Shown in pieces: positions 39,529 to 48,903 of a DNA stretch of 64,000 bases (positions are counted from its first letter, which is position 1; each line of letters opens with the position of its first letter). The position numbers were made by a program, and so were the translations under genes. The notes beneath the pieces were generated by a model. That model ran no database searches and was not told the DNA's origin. It worked only from the letters and a program-made list of their open reading frames with translations. This stretch comes from Spirochaetaceae bacterium (GTDB lineage: Bacteria; Spirochaetota; Spirochaetia; DSM-2461). The stretch is from contig JADGDJ010000001.1 of assembly GCA_016744925.1 (NCBI GenBank), positions 1 to 64,000 on the forward strand, read 5' to 3'.

Positions 39529-41442
39529 TCAACTCAATATTTCTGCTGCCGCTTTCAAATTCAATTCATTTACATGAACTTTTCCCTGCTCGGAATACAT
39601 ATAGTCAATTCTATCGCGGTAGGTTTCTGTAATTTTATAACGAACCATTTTCATGGTCGAATTAATCATTTTATTCTGCTCACTGAAAGATTCGGTTATC
39701 AGCTGGAACGTAGAGGGTGTCCATAATGAGGGAAACTTTAAAGAACCTTCCGAATTATTTTTCCAGGCATTTAAATTATTCCAGATCGCTTCCAGCAATT
39801 CCTTTTCACCGGAAAGTTTTAAAGCTCTTGCCGCTGATGTATCGATAGTCAATAAACAGCTAGTATAGTTACTATGATCGCAATAGAGCATTATCTGACT
39901 GATAAGGTCTTGAGTGCTAACAACAGTCTCCTCGATCTCCTCAGGCGAATATTTCTCGCCATCCTGAGAGATGAGCAATGCTTTAGCACGGCCCGTAACC
40001 TGGAGAAAATCATCTTCATCGACATATCCCAGATCTCCTGTATAAAGCCAGTTATCCCGGATTGCGTCTACTGTCGCTTTATCATTTTTCAGATAACCTT
40101 TCATGACATTGTCACCTTGAATGACAATTTCGCCTTTCACTCCACGGGAGACTTCTACACCGTCGCCATTCATAATTTTCAGCTTGATATTACCAAGAAT
40201 ATTTCCCGAGGAACCGAATTTATGCCTGTGAGAGGCATTTGTCGATATGATGGGTGTTGCTTCAGACAAACCGTATCCCTGATAGACCGGAGCACCTATG
40301 GCATTGAAGAACTCCTGCTGATTCACATCGAGTAACGCACCTCCTCCAATACAAAAATGGAAATTACTTCCAAATACCTTTTGAAGTTTTGGATAAATAA
40401 GAAGCTGAGAGAGTCTGTAAGCCCACATCCCACTTATAAAATATTTCTTTTTCTCAAAGCCGTTTCCGTGATGTGTTATTCCGGCTCTCAAACCGGTTTC
40501 AAACATTTTAGCAATAAAACCGCCCTTGGCTTTTACACCGGATTTCATCTTTTTCATAAAATTCCCTGTGATTGCCGGTACTGTTAAAATGAAATAAGGA
40601 TTTGATTCTTCGAGGTTTTTGGGTATGTTTCTCAGAATTGTGCTGGCCCCTCCTCTGGCATCGACAAAATACAATGTCAGCCCTATGAGATAAGCTGTGT
40701 ATAAAGCCACAGTATGAGCAAAGGAATGATCGATGGGAAGAATTACTAGTGTGGTTATTTTCTCAGGGAGCTGTGCCATCTCCACCCCTGCGGAGCAGTT
40801 CGCCCAGTAGTTTTTATGCGTGAGCATTATACCTTTGGGATTCCCCGTCGTTCCCGATGTGTAACATATCGTTATAACATCATCCTCTTCAGCCGCTTCA
40901 ATTGTCTGAGAAAGAGTATTAGAGATCTCTTCCTGCGCCGCTCTCCCCTCTTTTAAAAGGTCGCTATAAGTGATGAGGTTTTTTCCGTATTCCAATCCTT
41001 CCACATCTTTCAGTCTCAAGAGATTTTTTTCATCATTATCGAGGTAAACATAAAAGAGATCGTTTTCAAATGTATCTTTTGCTTTGATGACTTTTTCCAT
41101 TGTGATGTGAGAAAAGAATATGACTTTACTCTCAGAGTGATTGACCCGGAAGGGAATCTCTTCTGCCAGAAGTTTCAGGGATAGAGGGACCGAAATTCCA
41201 CCGATCATAATGGCGGCGAGCTCACTCAAAACCCATTCACTTCTCCCTTCTGAAATTATCGTAAAGGGATCATTTTTTTTAAATCCCCTGATGAGCAACG
41301 CCTTTGCCAGTTCTTTGGCAATATTCTCAGCTTCTGAAAAACTGATTTGATCCCATCCGTCATCTGATTTATTAGCCAGATAGGGATGTTCTCCGTATCG
41401 TGTAACGGCCTGTTTCATCATTGATAATACTGTCTGCTTCAT
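39529..41442 (-). CDS. Long-chain acyl-CoA synthetase (AMP-forming)
   Basis: ITICYTSGTTGNPKGIMLTHKN, QGYGLSEATPIIS, WLYTGDLGYVDEDDFLQVTGRAKALLISQDGEKYSPEEIEE. Confidence 0.93.
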   Translation of the reverse strand: MKQTVLSMMKQAVTRYGEHPYLANKSDDGWDQISFSEAENIAKELAKALLIRGFKKNDPFTIISEGRSEWVLSELAAIMIGGISVPLSLKLLAEEIPFRVNHSESKVIFFSHITMEKVIKAKDTFENDLFYVYLDNDEKNLLRLKDVEGLEYGKNLITYSDLLKEGRAAQEEISNTLSQTIEAAEEDDVITICYTSGTTGNPKGIMLTHKNYWANCSAGVEMAQLPEKITTLVILPIDHSFAHTVALYTAYLIGLTLYFVDARGGASTILRNIPKNLEESNPYFILTVPAITGNFMKKMKSGVKAKGGFIAKMFETGLRAGITHHGNGFEKKKYFISGMWAYRLSQLLIYPKLQKVFGSNFHFCIGGGALLDVNQQEFFNAIGAPVYQGYGLSEATPIISTNASHRHKFGSSGNILGNIKLKIMNGDGVEVSRGVKGEIVIQGDNVMKGYLKNDKATVDAIRDNWLYTGDLGYVDEDDFLQVTGRAKALLISQDGEKYSPEEIEETVVSTQDLISQIMLYCDHSNYTSCLLTIDTSAARALKLSGEKELLEAIWNNLNAWKNNSEGSLKFPSLWTPSTFQLITESFSEQNKMINSTMKMVRYKITETYRDRIDYMYSEQGKVHVNELNLKAAAEILS

Positions 41443-41545
41443 TTATACACCTCGTAAAAAAATAATAACATGGTTTTTAATTATTTGCCCTCATCGAAAT
41501 TCTGTTTTAACCTTAAACTAAACTCATAAAACATTGGAGCAGTAT

Positions 41546-42715
41546 ATGTTAAATATCGCACTATTCGGCCCTCCGGGAGCCGGCAAGGGAACTCAGTCGG
41601 AATTTCTAATCAAAGAATACAATCTCTTTTATATTTCCACTGGAGATATATTGCGCAATGAACTGGCTAATGAAACAAAACTAGGTCTTGAAGCTAAGAA
41701 CATTATTGCATCCGGTGGTCTCGTTTCCGACGAAATCATTGTTCAAATAATTGAGAAAACCATTATCAACAATCCATTTTCCAATGGTTTTCTCTTTGAT
41801 GGTTTTCCCAGAACCTACATCCAGGCCTATATTCTCGAAGGGCTGATGATAAAACTCAATACGTCTCTTAATTGCCTTATAAGCCTGGAAGTAGAAGAAG
41901 AGGAATCTGTAACAAGATTGCTGAACAGAGGAAAAACCTCCGGCAGAATGGATGACAATGAAACCGTCATCCGAAACCGTTTGAAAGAATACTACGACAA
42001 AACACTTCCTGTATTGCAGTTTTATAAAGACAAAGGTGTTTTGAGGGAAGTCAATGGAAATCAGATCATAGAAAAAGTTACAGTGGACATCAAAGATGTT
42101 ATCAGAGAGGAATTAAAAAACAGTCTATTCAATGTTGTTCTCTTTGGATATCCCGGATCGGGACGGGGAACGCAGGGAAAAGCTCTGGCGGAAAAATTCG
42201 GTCTGGAATATGTAGCTACAGGTAATATGCTCGATGAAGAGATAAAAAAAGGCTCAGAAATAGGAGAAAAAATACAGGAAATCTACGATAACGGATTGTT
42301 GGTTTCCGATGAAATCGTTGTTCAGTTAATTGAAAAGAAACTCGAAGAGTCAAAAGATGTAAAGGGATTTATTTTTAAAGGTTTTCCCAGAACACTTGTT
42401 CAATCCTATATTCTGGACGGTCTTCTCAAGAAACACGGTTCCTTTATCTCTCAGGTCATTGAGATAGAAGTACCCACACTCGATCTGATAAGCAGACTCG
42501 ATGCACGGAGAAAAACCGATGACAAACGCCCCTATGATAGTGAGACTTCTAAGATAGTTCAGAGACTGGCAGACCATCAGGACAAAACAGTGCCTGTTAT
42601 CGAAAAATACAATGAGCAGCACGGGGTGAAAAAAATAGATGGAAGAGGAACCTTCGAAGATGTCTTTGATTTGATCTCCAATGAGATAAAAAGCGGAATG
42701 CAGAATATGCGTTAA
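41546..42715 (+). CDS. adk: Tandem adenylate kinase: active-looking domain 1 + degenerate domain 2
   Basis: Domain 1 FGPPGAGKGTQ, FLFDGFPRT, GRMDD; domain 2 FGYPGSGRGTQ, FIFKGFPRT; start MLNIALF at 41546. Confidence 0.9.
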   Translation: MLNIALFGPPGAGKGTQSEFLIKEYNLFYISTGDILRNELANETKLGLEAKNIIASGGLVSDEIIVQIIEKTIINNPFSNGFLFDGFPRTYIQAYILEGLMIKLNTSLNCLISLEVEEEESVTRLLNRGKTSGRMDDNETVIRNRLKEYYDKTLPVLQFYKDKGVLREVNGNQIIEKVTVDIKDVIREELKNSLFNVVLFGYPGSGRGTQGKALAEKFGLEYVATGNMLDEEIKKGSEIGEKIQEIYDNGLLVSDEIVVQLIEKKLEESKDVKGFIFKGFPRTLVQSYILDGLLKKHGSFISQVIEIEVPTLDLISRLDARRKTDDKRPYDSETSKIVQRLADHQDKTVPVIEKYNEQHGVKKIDGRGTFEDVFDLISNEIKSGMQNMR

Positions 42716-42747
42716 ATGAAGAGGGTTGCAGGAGCAACCCTCTTCAT
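42716..42747. terminator. Bidirectional terminator-like inverted repeat between convergent genes
   Basis: ATGAAGAGGGTTGC-agga-GCAACCCTCTTCAT perfect 14-bp stem. Confidence 0.75.
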
Positions 42748-42749
42748 AT

Positions 42750-44237
42750 TTATTGTCCTTTTTTCAGGACATGCTGCGAATAAACAGCACTGGCACAAAG
42801 CGTCAGAAACTTGGTCATGTCATTATCGCTTCTCGATGTGAGAATTACAGGAACTCTAGCACCTAGAACGACATTCGCTACATCTGCCCCCATGGTCATC
42901 GCCCATGCTTTGTAGAGAAAATTTCCCCCGGCTATATGGGGAACGATAAGTATATCCGCTTTTCCCGCAACGGGAAGATCTGTCATACCCTTGTGTTTGA
43001 CAGCCTCATCATACAAAGCCAGATCATAAGAAAGAGGTCCGAAAACAGTGGCATTTCCCCATTCCATATCCGAAAGCTGTTTGGCAAAAATACTTGTGGG
43101 TATTTTCTCTGAGGGTTTCTCATTGGCATCGAGAATAGCGACATTTGGCTGATCGACCCCCATGCTTTGTGCAACGTCGATAGCATTGAGTATGATATCT
43201 TTTGAGGCCATCACATCATTGGCAACAGTAAGAGCCGGATTGATTCCCGGATCCGTCAAAAAAACTAAACGGTCGACTTCCGGAAGTTCAAAAATACTAA
43301 CAAGTGATAAGCGTCTTCCCGTTCCTATCCCCTTATCCTTGTTGAGAATGGCTTTCATAAAGACAGCCGTATTAATCTTGCCTTTCATAAGCATATGGCC
43401 TTCTCCTGAATGGATCAGTTCAATGGCTTTCTCAGCAGAAGCTTTGTCAAAATCATCTTCTGCGGGATCGATTTCAATAAATTTATAGAATTCCGCATAT
43501 TTTAAGAGTTCCATAGGATAAGTGGAACTGTCTCCGACGAAATAAGCATATTTTACAACCTTTTCTTCTAGAGCCCGATTCACCGCTTCTATAGCCGTCG
43601 AGTTAGGCATTACGACGACCACATTCATGCCTCCGATTAATTTTGCCCCTTGAATAAGATTTGACATTAAAGGACTGCGGGAAATATTCATCATGGCCTT
43701 TTCATTGTATATGGTCACAAGAATTCGGGCATTGCCGCCTATGGCATTTAAAGCGTGTTTAAATGATGAATCAAAATAGAGAGTATCACCTTGATTGAGA
43801 ATATATTCACGATTATCGACAATGATTTTAAGAGAACCCTCGATGACGTAATGGAATTCCTCACCTTCATGGCTGCTGTATTCAAGATTTTCATCATCCT
43901 GTTCAAATACTTCAACGAGGAAAGGCTCAATATGCCGACCACTGTAATCCGGTGCGAGACTTTCGTACTTGTGCCTCTTTCGCCGTTCTACGATTTTTCT
44001 GCTTTCAGGTCTGGTGACTGTAATTCCGGCATCATGAAACTCTTTCCCATAAATCAAAGCAGAAATATCAGTTTCCAGGGCCGCAGAAATTTTTAAAAGT
44101 TCAGAGACTGAAGCCTCAACATCTTTCTCTTCCAGTTCTTTCAAATAATCCGCATCCATTCCGACAATGTCCGCCAGCTTCTCAATGGAATAGGATTTCC
44201 GTTTCCGGAGTACTTCAATATTGTTCCCAGTATGCAT
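42750..44237 (-). CDS. XRE-HTH + cupin + phosphate acetyl/butyryltransferase fusion
   Basis: HTH IEVLRKRKSYSIEKLADIVGMDADYLKELE; cupin SSHEGEEFHYVIEGSLKIIVDNREYILNQGDTLYFDSSFKHAL; PTA/PTB VFLTDPGINPALTVANDV, GKADILIVPHIAGGNFLYKAW, in one uninterrupted frame. Confidence 0.88.
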   Translation of the reverse strand: MHTGNNIEVLRKRKSYSIEKLADIVGMDADYLKELEEKDVEASVSELLKISAALETDISALIYGKEFHDAGITVTRPESRKIVERRKRHKYESLAPDYSGRHIEPFLVEVFEQDDENLEYSSHEGEEFHYVIEGSLKIIVDNREYILNQGDTLYFDSSFKHALNAIGGNARILVTIYNEKAMMNISRSPLMSNLIQGAKLIGGMNVVVVMPNSTAIEAVNRALEEKVVKYAYFVGDSSTYPMELLKYAEFYKFIEIDPAEDDFDKASAEKAIELIHSGEGHMLMKGKINTAVFMKAILNKDKGIGTGRRLSLVSIFELPEVDRLVFLTDPGINPALTVANDVMASKDIILNAIDVAQSMGVDQPNVAILDANEKPSEKIPTSIFAKQLSDMEWGNATVFGPLSYDLALYDEAVKHKGMTDLPVAGKADILIVPHIAGGNFLYKAWAMTMGADVANVVLGARVPVILTSRSDNDMTKFLTLCASAVYSQHVLKKGQ

Positions 44238-44379
44238 TATGCCCCACTTTATAATATTTTCGTTAATATTGAGTTATATTATACGGCACATAATGATTTT
44301 TTGCGAGAAAAACTCGAAAATCGTAAATAAAGAGAGAAGCTTGACGTCAATTGAATAGCTCATCCAACCTTTGGAAGAT

Positions 44380-45147
44380 CTACTTCCAGGGGAAAATAGT
44401 ATTTCGTAAAGTCCGGGGTCCTATTTTCTCGTTATCTTCAAGAAAAAGAGCTCTCCAGGGGATTTTTCGCCCTGCATCGGGGTTTTCCTCGAGATAATCA
44501 TATTTATAAATGAGCAGTCTTAGATTATTATCGATCCAAAGAAGTGCTCCTCCGGGACCTGGTATGAGAAAAACTGTCAGCAGAGAAAATACCATGTTAA
44601 TGATTAAACCCAGAAATACACCTACTGTCAAAAAGGGATTATCTATAAAAATTAGAAAACTCTTTTTTAACATTTTGGGGAATGTACTGGGGAGTCGGCT
44701 CATAACTGGAAAATAGTAAAGAGATGCCAAGCTAACAGTGACAAATATCCAGAATAGGAAGATAGTTCCGATCAAACCGATAACACCTCCGAGAGATGAA
44801 TAAAATCTCATCCCCAGCAGTGTTAAAAACATTACGGCTGAGAATACGAGTCCGCCTCCGAGAGAATATTTCCAGGTATTTTTCAGTCCTTGAAACAATG
44901 TCTTTACTTCGGGAGCCTTAAAATCATTAACCTCTTTGATATATGCGGAAACACATCCCAAATAGAGAAAGAATACCATCAATAAAACTAGCAGTAAAAC
45001 TAACGCCGTTGCCAACGAATACTTTGCCAGCGTCATAGTTCCATACACTGCCAATAAAATTACTGTGAACAGGAGATTTGATACTAAAACCCGTCCCATA
45101 TTATCCCATAAATCCCAAAAGGATTTTTTTATTAAAAAACCATACAT
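44380..45147 (-). CDS. Multi-pass membrane protein of unknown function
   Basis: Several TM segments throughout; no motif recognised. Confidence 0.65.
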   Translation of the reverse strand: MYGFLIKKSFWDLWDNMGRVLVSNLLFTVILLAVYGTMTLAKYSLATALVLLLVLLMVFFLYLGCVSAYIKEVNDFKAPEVKTLFQGLKNTWKYSLGGGLVFSAVMFLTLLGMRFYSSLGGVIGLIGTIFLFWIFVTVSLASLYYFPVMSRLPSTFPKMLKKSFLIFIDNPFLTVGVFLGLIINMVFSLLTVFLIPGPGGALLWIDNNLRLLIYKYDYLEENPDAGRKIPWRALFLEDNEKIGPRTLRNTIFPWK

Positions 45148-45197
45148 GGGTGTATTATATATTTTAGATTAAGCAGAGACAAGCTCTTTGTTTAATA

Positions 45198-47324
45198 TCA
45201 ACCTTTCATGGACAAAGAAATCCTCTTTCGCTGCATATCCACTTCCAAGACTGTGACACTTACTTTTTGCCCGACTTTTACAATATCATTGGGATCACTC
45301 ACATAGGAGTCGGATAATTGACTTATATGAACAAGTCCATCCTGATGAACGCCCACATCGACAAAAGCACCGAAGGCGGTCACATTGGTCACAACACCGG
45401 GGAGTCTCATCCCTGTAGATAGGTCTTCGGGGACTGCTATAGTGTCATCGAAACTGAAAGCTTCAAAACTTTCCCGGGGATCTCTTCCAGGCTGACCCAG
45501 TTCATCCATAATATCTTTTAATGTTGGTAAACCCGTAGTTCCTGTAACGTAGTCGTTGAGACGAATCTCCTTCCGGATTGATGGATCATGCATCAGATCA
45601 ATAATAGTACACTTCATATTTTGAGCCATCAGTTTTACAATTCCATAACTCTCAGGATGAACAGCCGAAGAATCGAGCCTATTTTTACCATTGGATATTT
45701 TAAGAAATCCTGCAGCCTGTTCAAAAACCTTTGGCCCCAGACCTTTTACTTTTTTAAGTTCCGTCCGGCTTGAAAAGGGACCGTTTTCATTTCGGTAGGC
45801 TACTATATTGTTGGCAATTTTACTATTGCATCCCGAAACATAGGAGAGTAGCTTGGGGCTGGCTGTATTGAGCTCTACACCAACAGCATTAACACAGCTA
45901 CTCACCCTGTCATCCAGTGCCGATTTAAGCATTTTCTGATCTACATCGTGCTGATACTGACCAACTCCAATTGATTTGGGATCAATTTTGACAAGCTCTG
46001 CCAGGGGGTCCATCAATCGTCTTCCTATAGATACAGCTCCACGAACAGTAATATCATGGTCGGGAAACTCTTCTCGGGCGATTTCCGATGCGGAGTACAC
46101 TGATGCCCCGCTTTCATTAACCATAATTACAGGAATTTTTGTACCAAAATCAATGGTTCGACAGAAGGCCTCTGATTCTCTTCCACCAGTTCCGTTACCC
46201 ACGGCTATGGCTTCATAAGAATACTTGTCGTAGAGTCTTTTCAGAATTCTCTCAGATTCAACCTCTTTGTTGTGTGGAGCTAAAGGATATATGACAGTGT
46301 GTTCAAGTAGTTTCCCCTGCTTATCGAGGACAACCAGTTTGGAACCGGTTCTCAGACCGGGGTCAAGAGCCAGAATAGATTTCCTCCCCAGAGGTGCTGC
46401 AAGAAGCAGTTCTTTGAGGTTATCAGAAAAGACTGAAACGGCTTTCTCATCGGCTTTTTTTTTCAATTCATGTTTTATTTCATTTTCAAGAGACGATGAA
46501 AGCAAACGTTTATATGAATCTTTAAGAGCCTCATCAACGACAGGATTCAAAGATCCGGAATTGTTAAAAAAAGATTTTTTTACACGGTCGAGACTCTCAT
46601 CCTCCTCAGGTAGAAAATGTACATTGAGCAAACCCTCATTCACTCCTCTCAAAACAGCGAGAATTCTATGTGACGGCGCTCTATTAATATTTTCACTCCA
46701 ATCAAAGTAATCTTTGTATTTGGAAGCCTCTTTTTCTTTTTTCTTTATCAGTTTGCTGGAAAATACGGCATTTTTATGAAAATGATGCCTAAGGTTTTCT
46801 CTAACTCTTTTATCCTCATTTATCTTTTCAGCAATTATATCGGAAGCACCTTTCAGAGCCTCTTCAAGGCTATTTACACCCTTATCCGCATCGATGAAGG
46901 CTTTGCCGTCACTACTTGAATTATATCGTCCGCTGAGTAACATCTGCGCCAGAGGTTCAAGCCCTTTTTCTCTTGCGATGGAAGCTCTGGTTTTTCTCTT
47001 TGGCTTATATGGCAGGTAGATATCTTCCAATTTTGCCATCGTTTGGGCATTTCCTATTGCCTGAGACAATTCATCAGTAAATTGTCCGCTTTCTTTAAGG
47101 GTCTTTATTATGGCGGCAGACCGCTTATCAAGCTCTTTCAGTGATAGAAGATTATCACGAATATCGATTATCTGGACTTCATCCAGTCCACCTGTAACTT
47201 CCTTTCTATATCTTGCGATAAAGGGGACAGTACAATCCTGTTCAAGAAGTTCTATAGTATTCTCAACTTTTTTTTGACTAATATTTAATTTTATTGAGAT
47301 AGGATTTGCATAATTTTTTTTCAT
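45198..47324 (-). CDS. tex: Tex-family RNA-binding transcription accessory protein
   Basis: IARYRKEVTGGLDEVQI, DPGLRTGSKLVVLD, GNGTGGRESE, C-terminal S1 domain. Confidence 0.95.
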   Translation of the reverse strand: MKKNYANPISIKLNISQKKVENTIELLEQDCTVPFIARYRKEVTGGLDEVQIIDIRDNLLSLKELDKRSAAIIKTLKESGQFTDELSQAIGNAQTMAKLEDIYLPYKPKRKTRASIAREKGLEPLAQMLLSGRYNSSSDGKAFIDADKGVNSLEEALKGASDIIAEKINEDKRVRENLRHHFHKNAVFSSKLIKKKEKEASKYKDYFDWSENINRAPSHRILAVLRGVNEGLLNVHFLPEEDESLDRVKKSFFNNSGSLNPVVDEALKDSYKRLLSSSLENEIKHELKKKADEKAVSVFSDNLKELLLAAPLGRKSILALDPGLRTGSKLVVLDKQGKLLEHTVIYPLAPHNKEVESERILKRLYDKYSYEAIAVGNGTGGRESEAFCRTIDFGTKIPVIMVNESGASVYSASEIAREEFPDHDITVRGAVSIGRRLMDPLAELVKIDPKSIGVGQYQHDVDQKMLKSALDDRVSSCVNAVGVELNTASPKLLSYVSGCNSKIANNIVAYRNENGPFSSRTELKKVKGLGPKVFEQAAGFLKISNGKNRLDSSAVHPESYGIVKLMAQNMKCTIIDLMHDPSIRKEIRLNDYVTGTTGLPTLKDIMDELGQPGRDPRESFEAFSFDDTIAVPEDLSTGMRLPGVVTNVTAFGAFVDVGVHQDGLVHISQLSDSYVSDPNDIVKVGQKVSVTVLEVDMQRKRISLSMKG

Positions 47325-47414
47325 TTTAACAGTATACCCCTCTGCAGGTATAAGGTCAAAATGATTATCTCAATGGCTATGGCCAATAGAACTCAAAATA
47401 AAAGATAGGTTTTG

Positions 47415-48695
47415 TTAAATTCTAGATTTATTATCGTGTAACAGTACAAGCCTATGTGCCAGAATCCGGGATAAAAGAATTCCATAATAGGGCTTCTTCT
47501 TCATGGCATTGATAAAATCTTCTTTTGTTATCTTTAATAAAACGCCATTTCTCACTGCTTTAACTGTGGCGGATCTCTCATTATTCAGGAGAAAGGACAT
47601 TTCACCTAAAAAAAGGTCAGCAGGTGTCAAACTGGTGATGACAGTTTTATTGGCTATGATTTCATATACTCCCGAAACGATGTAATAGAGATAGTTGGAC
47701 TCATCGCCCTGGTGAAAAACAATATCATTTTCTTCAAATTCAACTTCATCTCTTTCTGAGAAGAAAGTGGGATACTCATTACTCTGATGTTGAATATGCT
47801 CCAGATGAAATGTTACCTCGTTGCCTTTTTTATTATATGTAAGATCTTTCAGGTAATGGCGGGCCATCAGGATACCGCGACCATGCTGCTCTTCCAGCCC
47901 CATTTGGCCAGTTGTAGACTTGTAATTTTTCCAGTCAAAACCATCTCCCTCATCTTTAATTGTGAATGAAGATTGAAGGGGTGTAATTCTGTAATGAAGA
48001 TTAACTTTTCTGTTTCCGATCTTCCGATCTTCATTTTTTTTATTGATCAGATCGAAGATATTACCATCCTTGTTAAGATATTCCGACTTCTCACTAAAGC
48101 TTATAGAACAGTTTCCATGTTCTATCGCATTCATAAACAGTTCCATAATAGCTATATAAAAACCCTCTTTCCTTTCAGCATCCACAAGACCGGAATTGTA
48201 GAGGAAATTGGCAATCAGATTGGAATAGGTAATGAGATCGAAGGGATCGTTGTTTAATATAAATTCTCCCGACATAGAGGACTTGAGCAGCGAATGAATC
48301 TCCCTTTGAAATAAAACCCAGCGATTTTCACCAATTATACGAAAAGCTCTGGGAAGATTAAATTCAAGCTTTGCAAAAGGGATCAGTGTAATGATGTTGA
48401 TGCCCTTTAGTTCTCTTATAATATCTCTTTCATCACGTTTATTGTATAGAATGATCGTGCCACCGAAATGAAGCCATGGATCCTTTTTAATTGATTTGAT
48501 TGCTGCAGTCGTATTTGTTTTAAGATCATCTATATAAATTATATTAATAGAAGGCAGTTCAAAATTTAAAAACTCAATAAAATTCTTACTCTCTTCGAAA
48601 AAATGACACTTAAAATCACTGAGATATGTTGAGCAGTTATAGTTAATGAGGAAGTTAACCTGATCATCGCTGCATAATACTGCAATATCCGCCAT
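47415..48695 (-). CDS. Signalling protein: N-terminal uncharacterised/receiver-like region + RsbW-like HATPase + C-terminal cyclic-nucleotide-binding domain
   Basis: N box MELFMNAIEHGN, KDEGDGFDW, HGRGILMARHY; CNB VFHQGDESNYLYYIVSG ... LGEMSFLLNNERSATV. Confidence 0.82.
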   Translation of the reverse strand: MADIAVLCSDDQVNFLINYNCSTYLSDFKCHFFEESKNFIEFLNFELPSINIIYIDDLKTNTTAAIKSIKKDPWLHFGGTIILYNKRDERDIIRELKGINIITLIPFAKLEFNLPRAFRIIGENRWVLFQREIHSLLKSSMSGEFILNNDPFDLITYSNLIANFLYNSGLVDAERKEGFYIAIMELFMNAIEHGNCSISFSEKSEYLNKDGNIFDLINKKNEDRKIGNRKVNLHYRITPLQSSFTIKDEGDGFDWKNYKSTTGQMGLEEQHGRGILMARHYLKDLTYNKKGNEVTFHLEHIQHQSNEYPTFFSERDEVEFEENDIVFHQGDESNYLYYIVSGVYEIIANKTVITSLTPADLFLGEMSFLLNNERSATVKAVRNGVLLKITKEDFINAMKKKPYYGILLSRILAHRLVLLHDNKSRI

Positions 48696-48851
48696 ATCTT
48701 AAGTTTAAGAGAAATAGTAGATGACCGCTACAATAAAAATCCCTGGAGCAGAACTCCGGGGAATTTATGTTCGGAAAGGAAGCGGCAAGCCGAAAAGAAT
48801 ACAAAGCCTTAATCCCCGCAGCAAGCTACGGAGCATTCTGACCCGACGAAT

Positions 48852-48880
48852 AAAAAAAGCGGAGATAAAATCTCCGCTTT
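48852..48880 (-). terminator. Terminator of the nucleoside ABC operon
   Basis: GCGGAGAT-aaa-ATCTCCGC with T7 on minus strand. Confidence 0.88.
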
Positions 48881-48903
48881 ATTAAAATTATATAAATAGT
48901 GCT

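Noticed and set aside
48770-48800. TTCGGAAAGGAAGCGGCAAGCCGAA considered as an SRP (4.5S) RNA tip because of the similarity to CGGAAGGAAGCAGC
   Set aside because: The symmetric and asymmetric internal loops and flanking helix (GTCAGGTC...) of SRP domain IV are missing; treated as a hairpin-rich intergenic element
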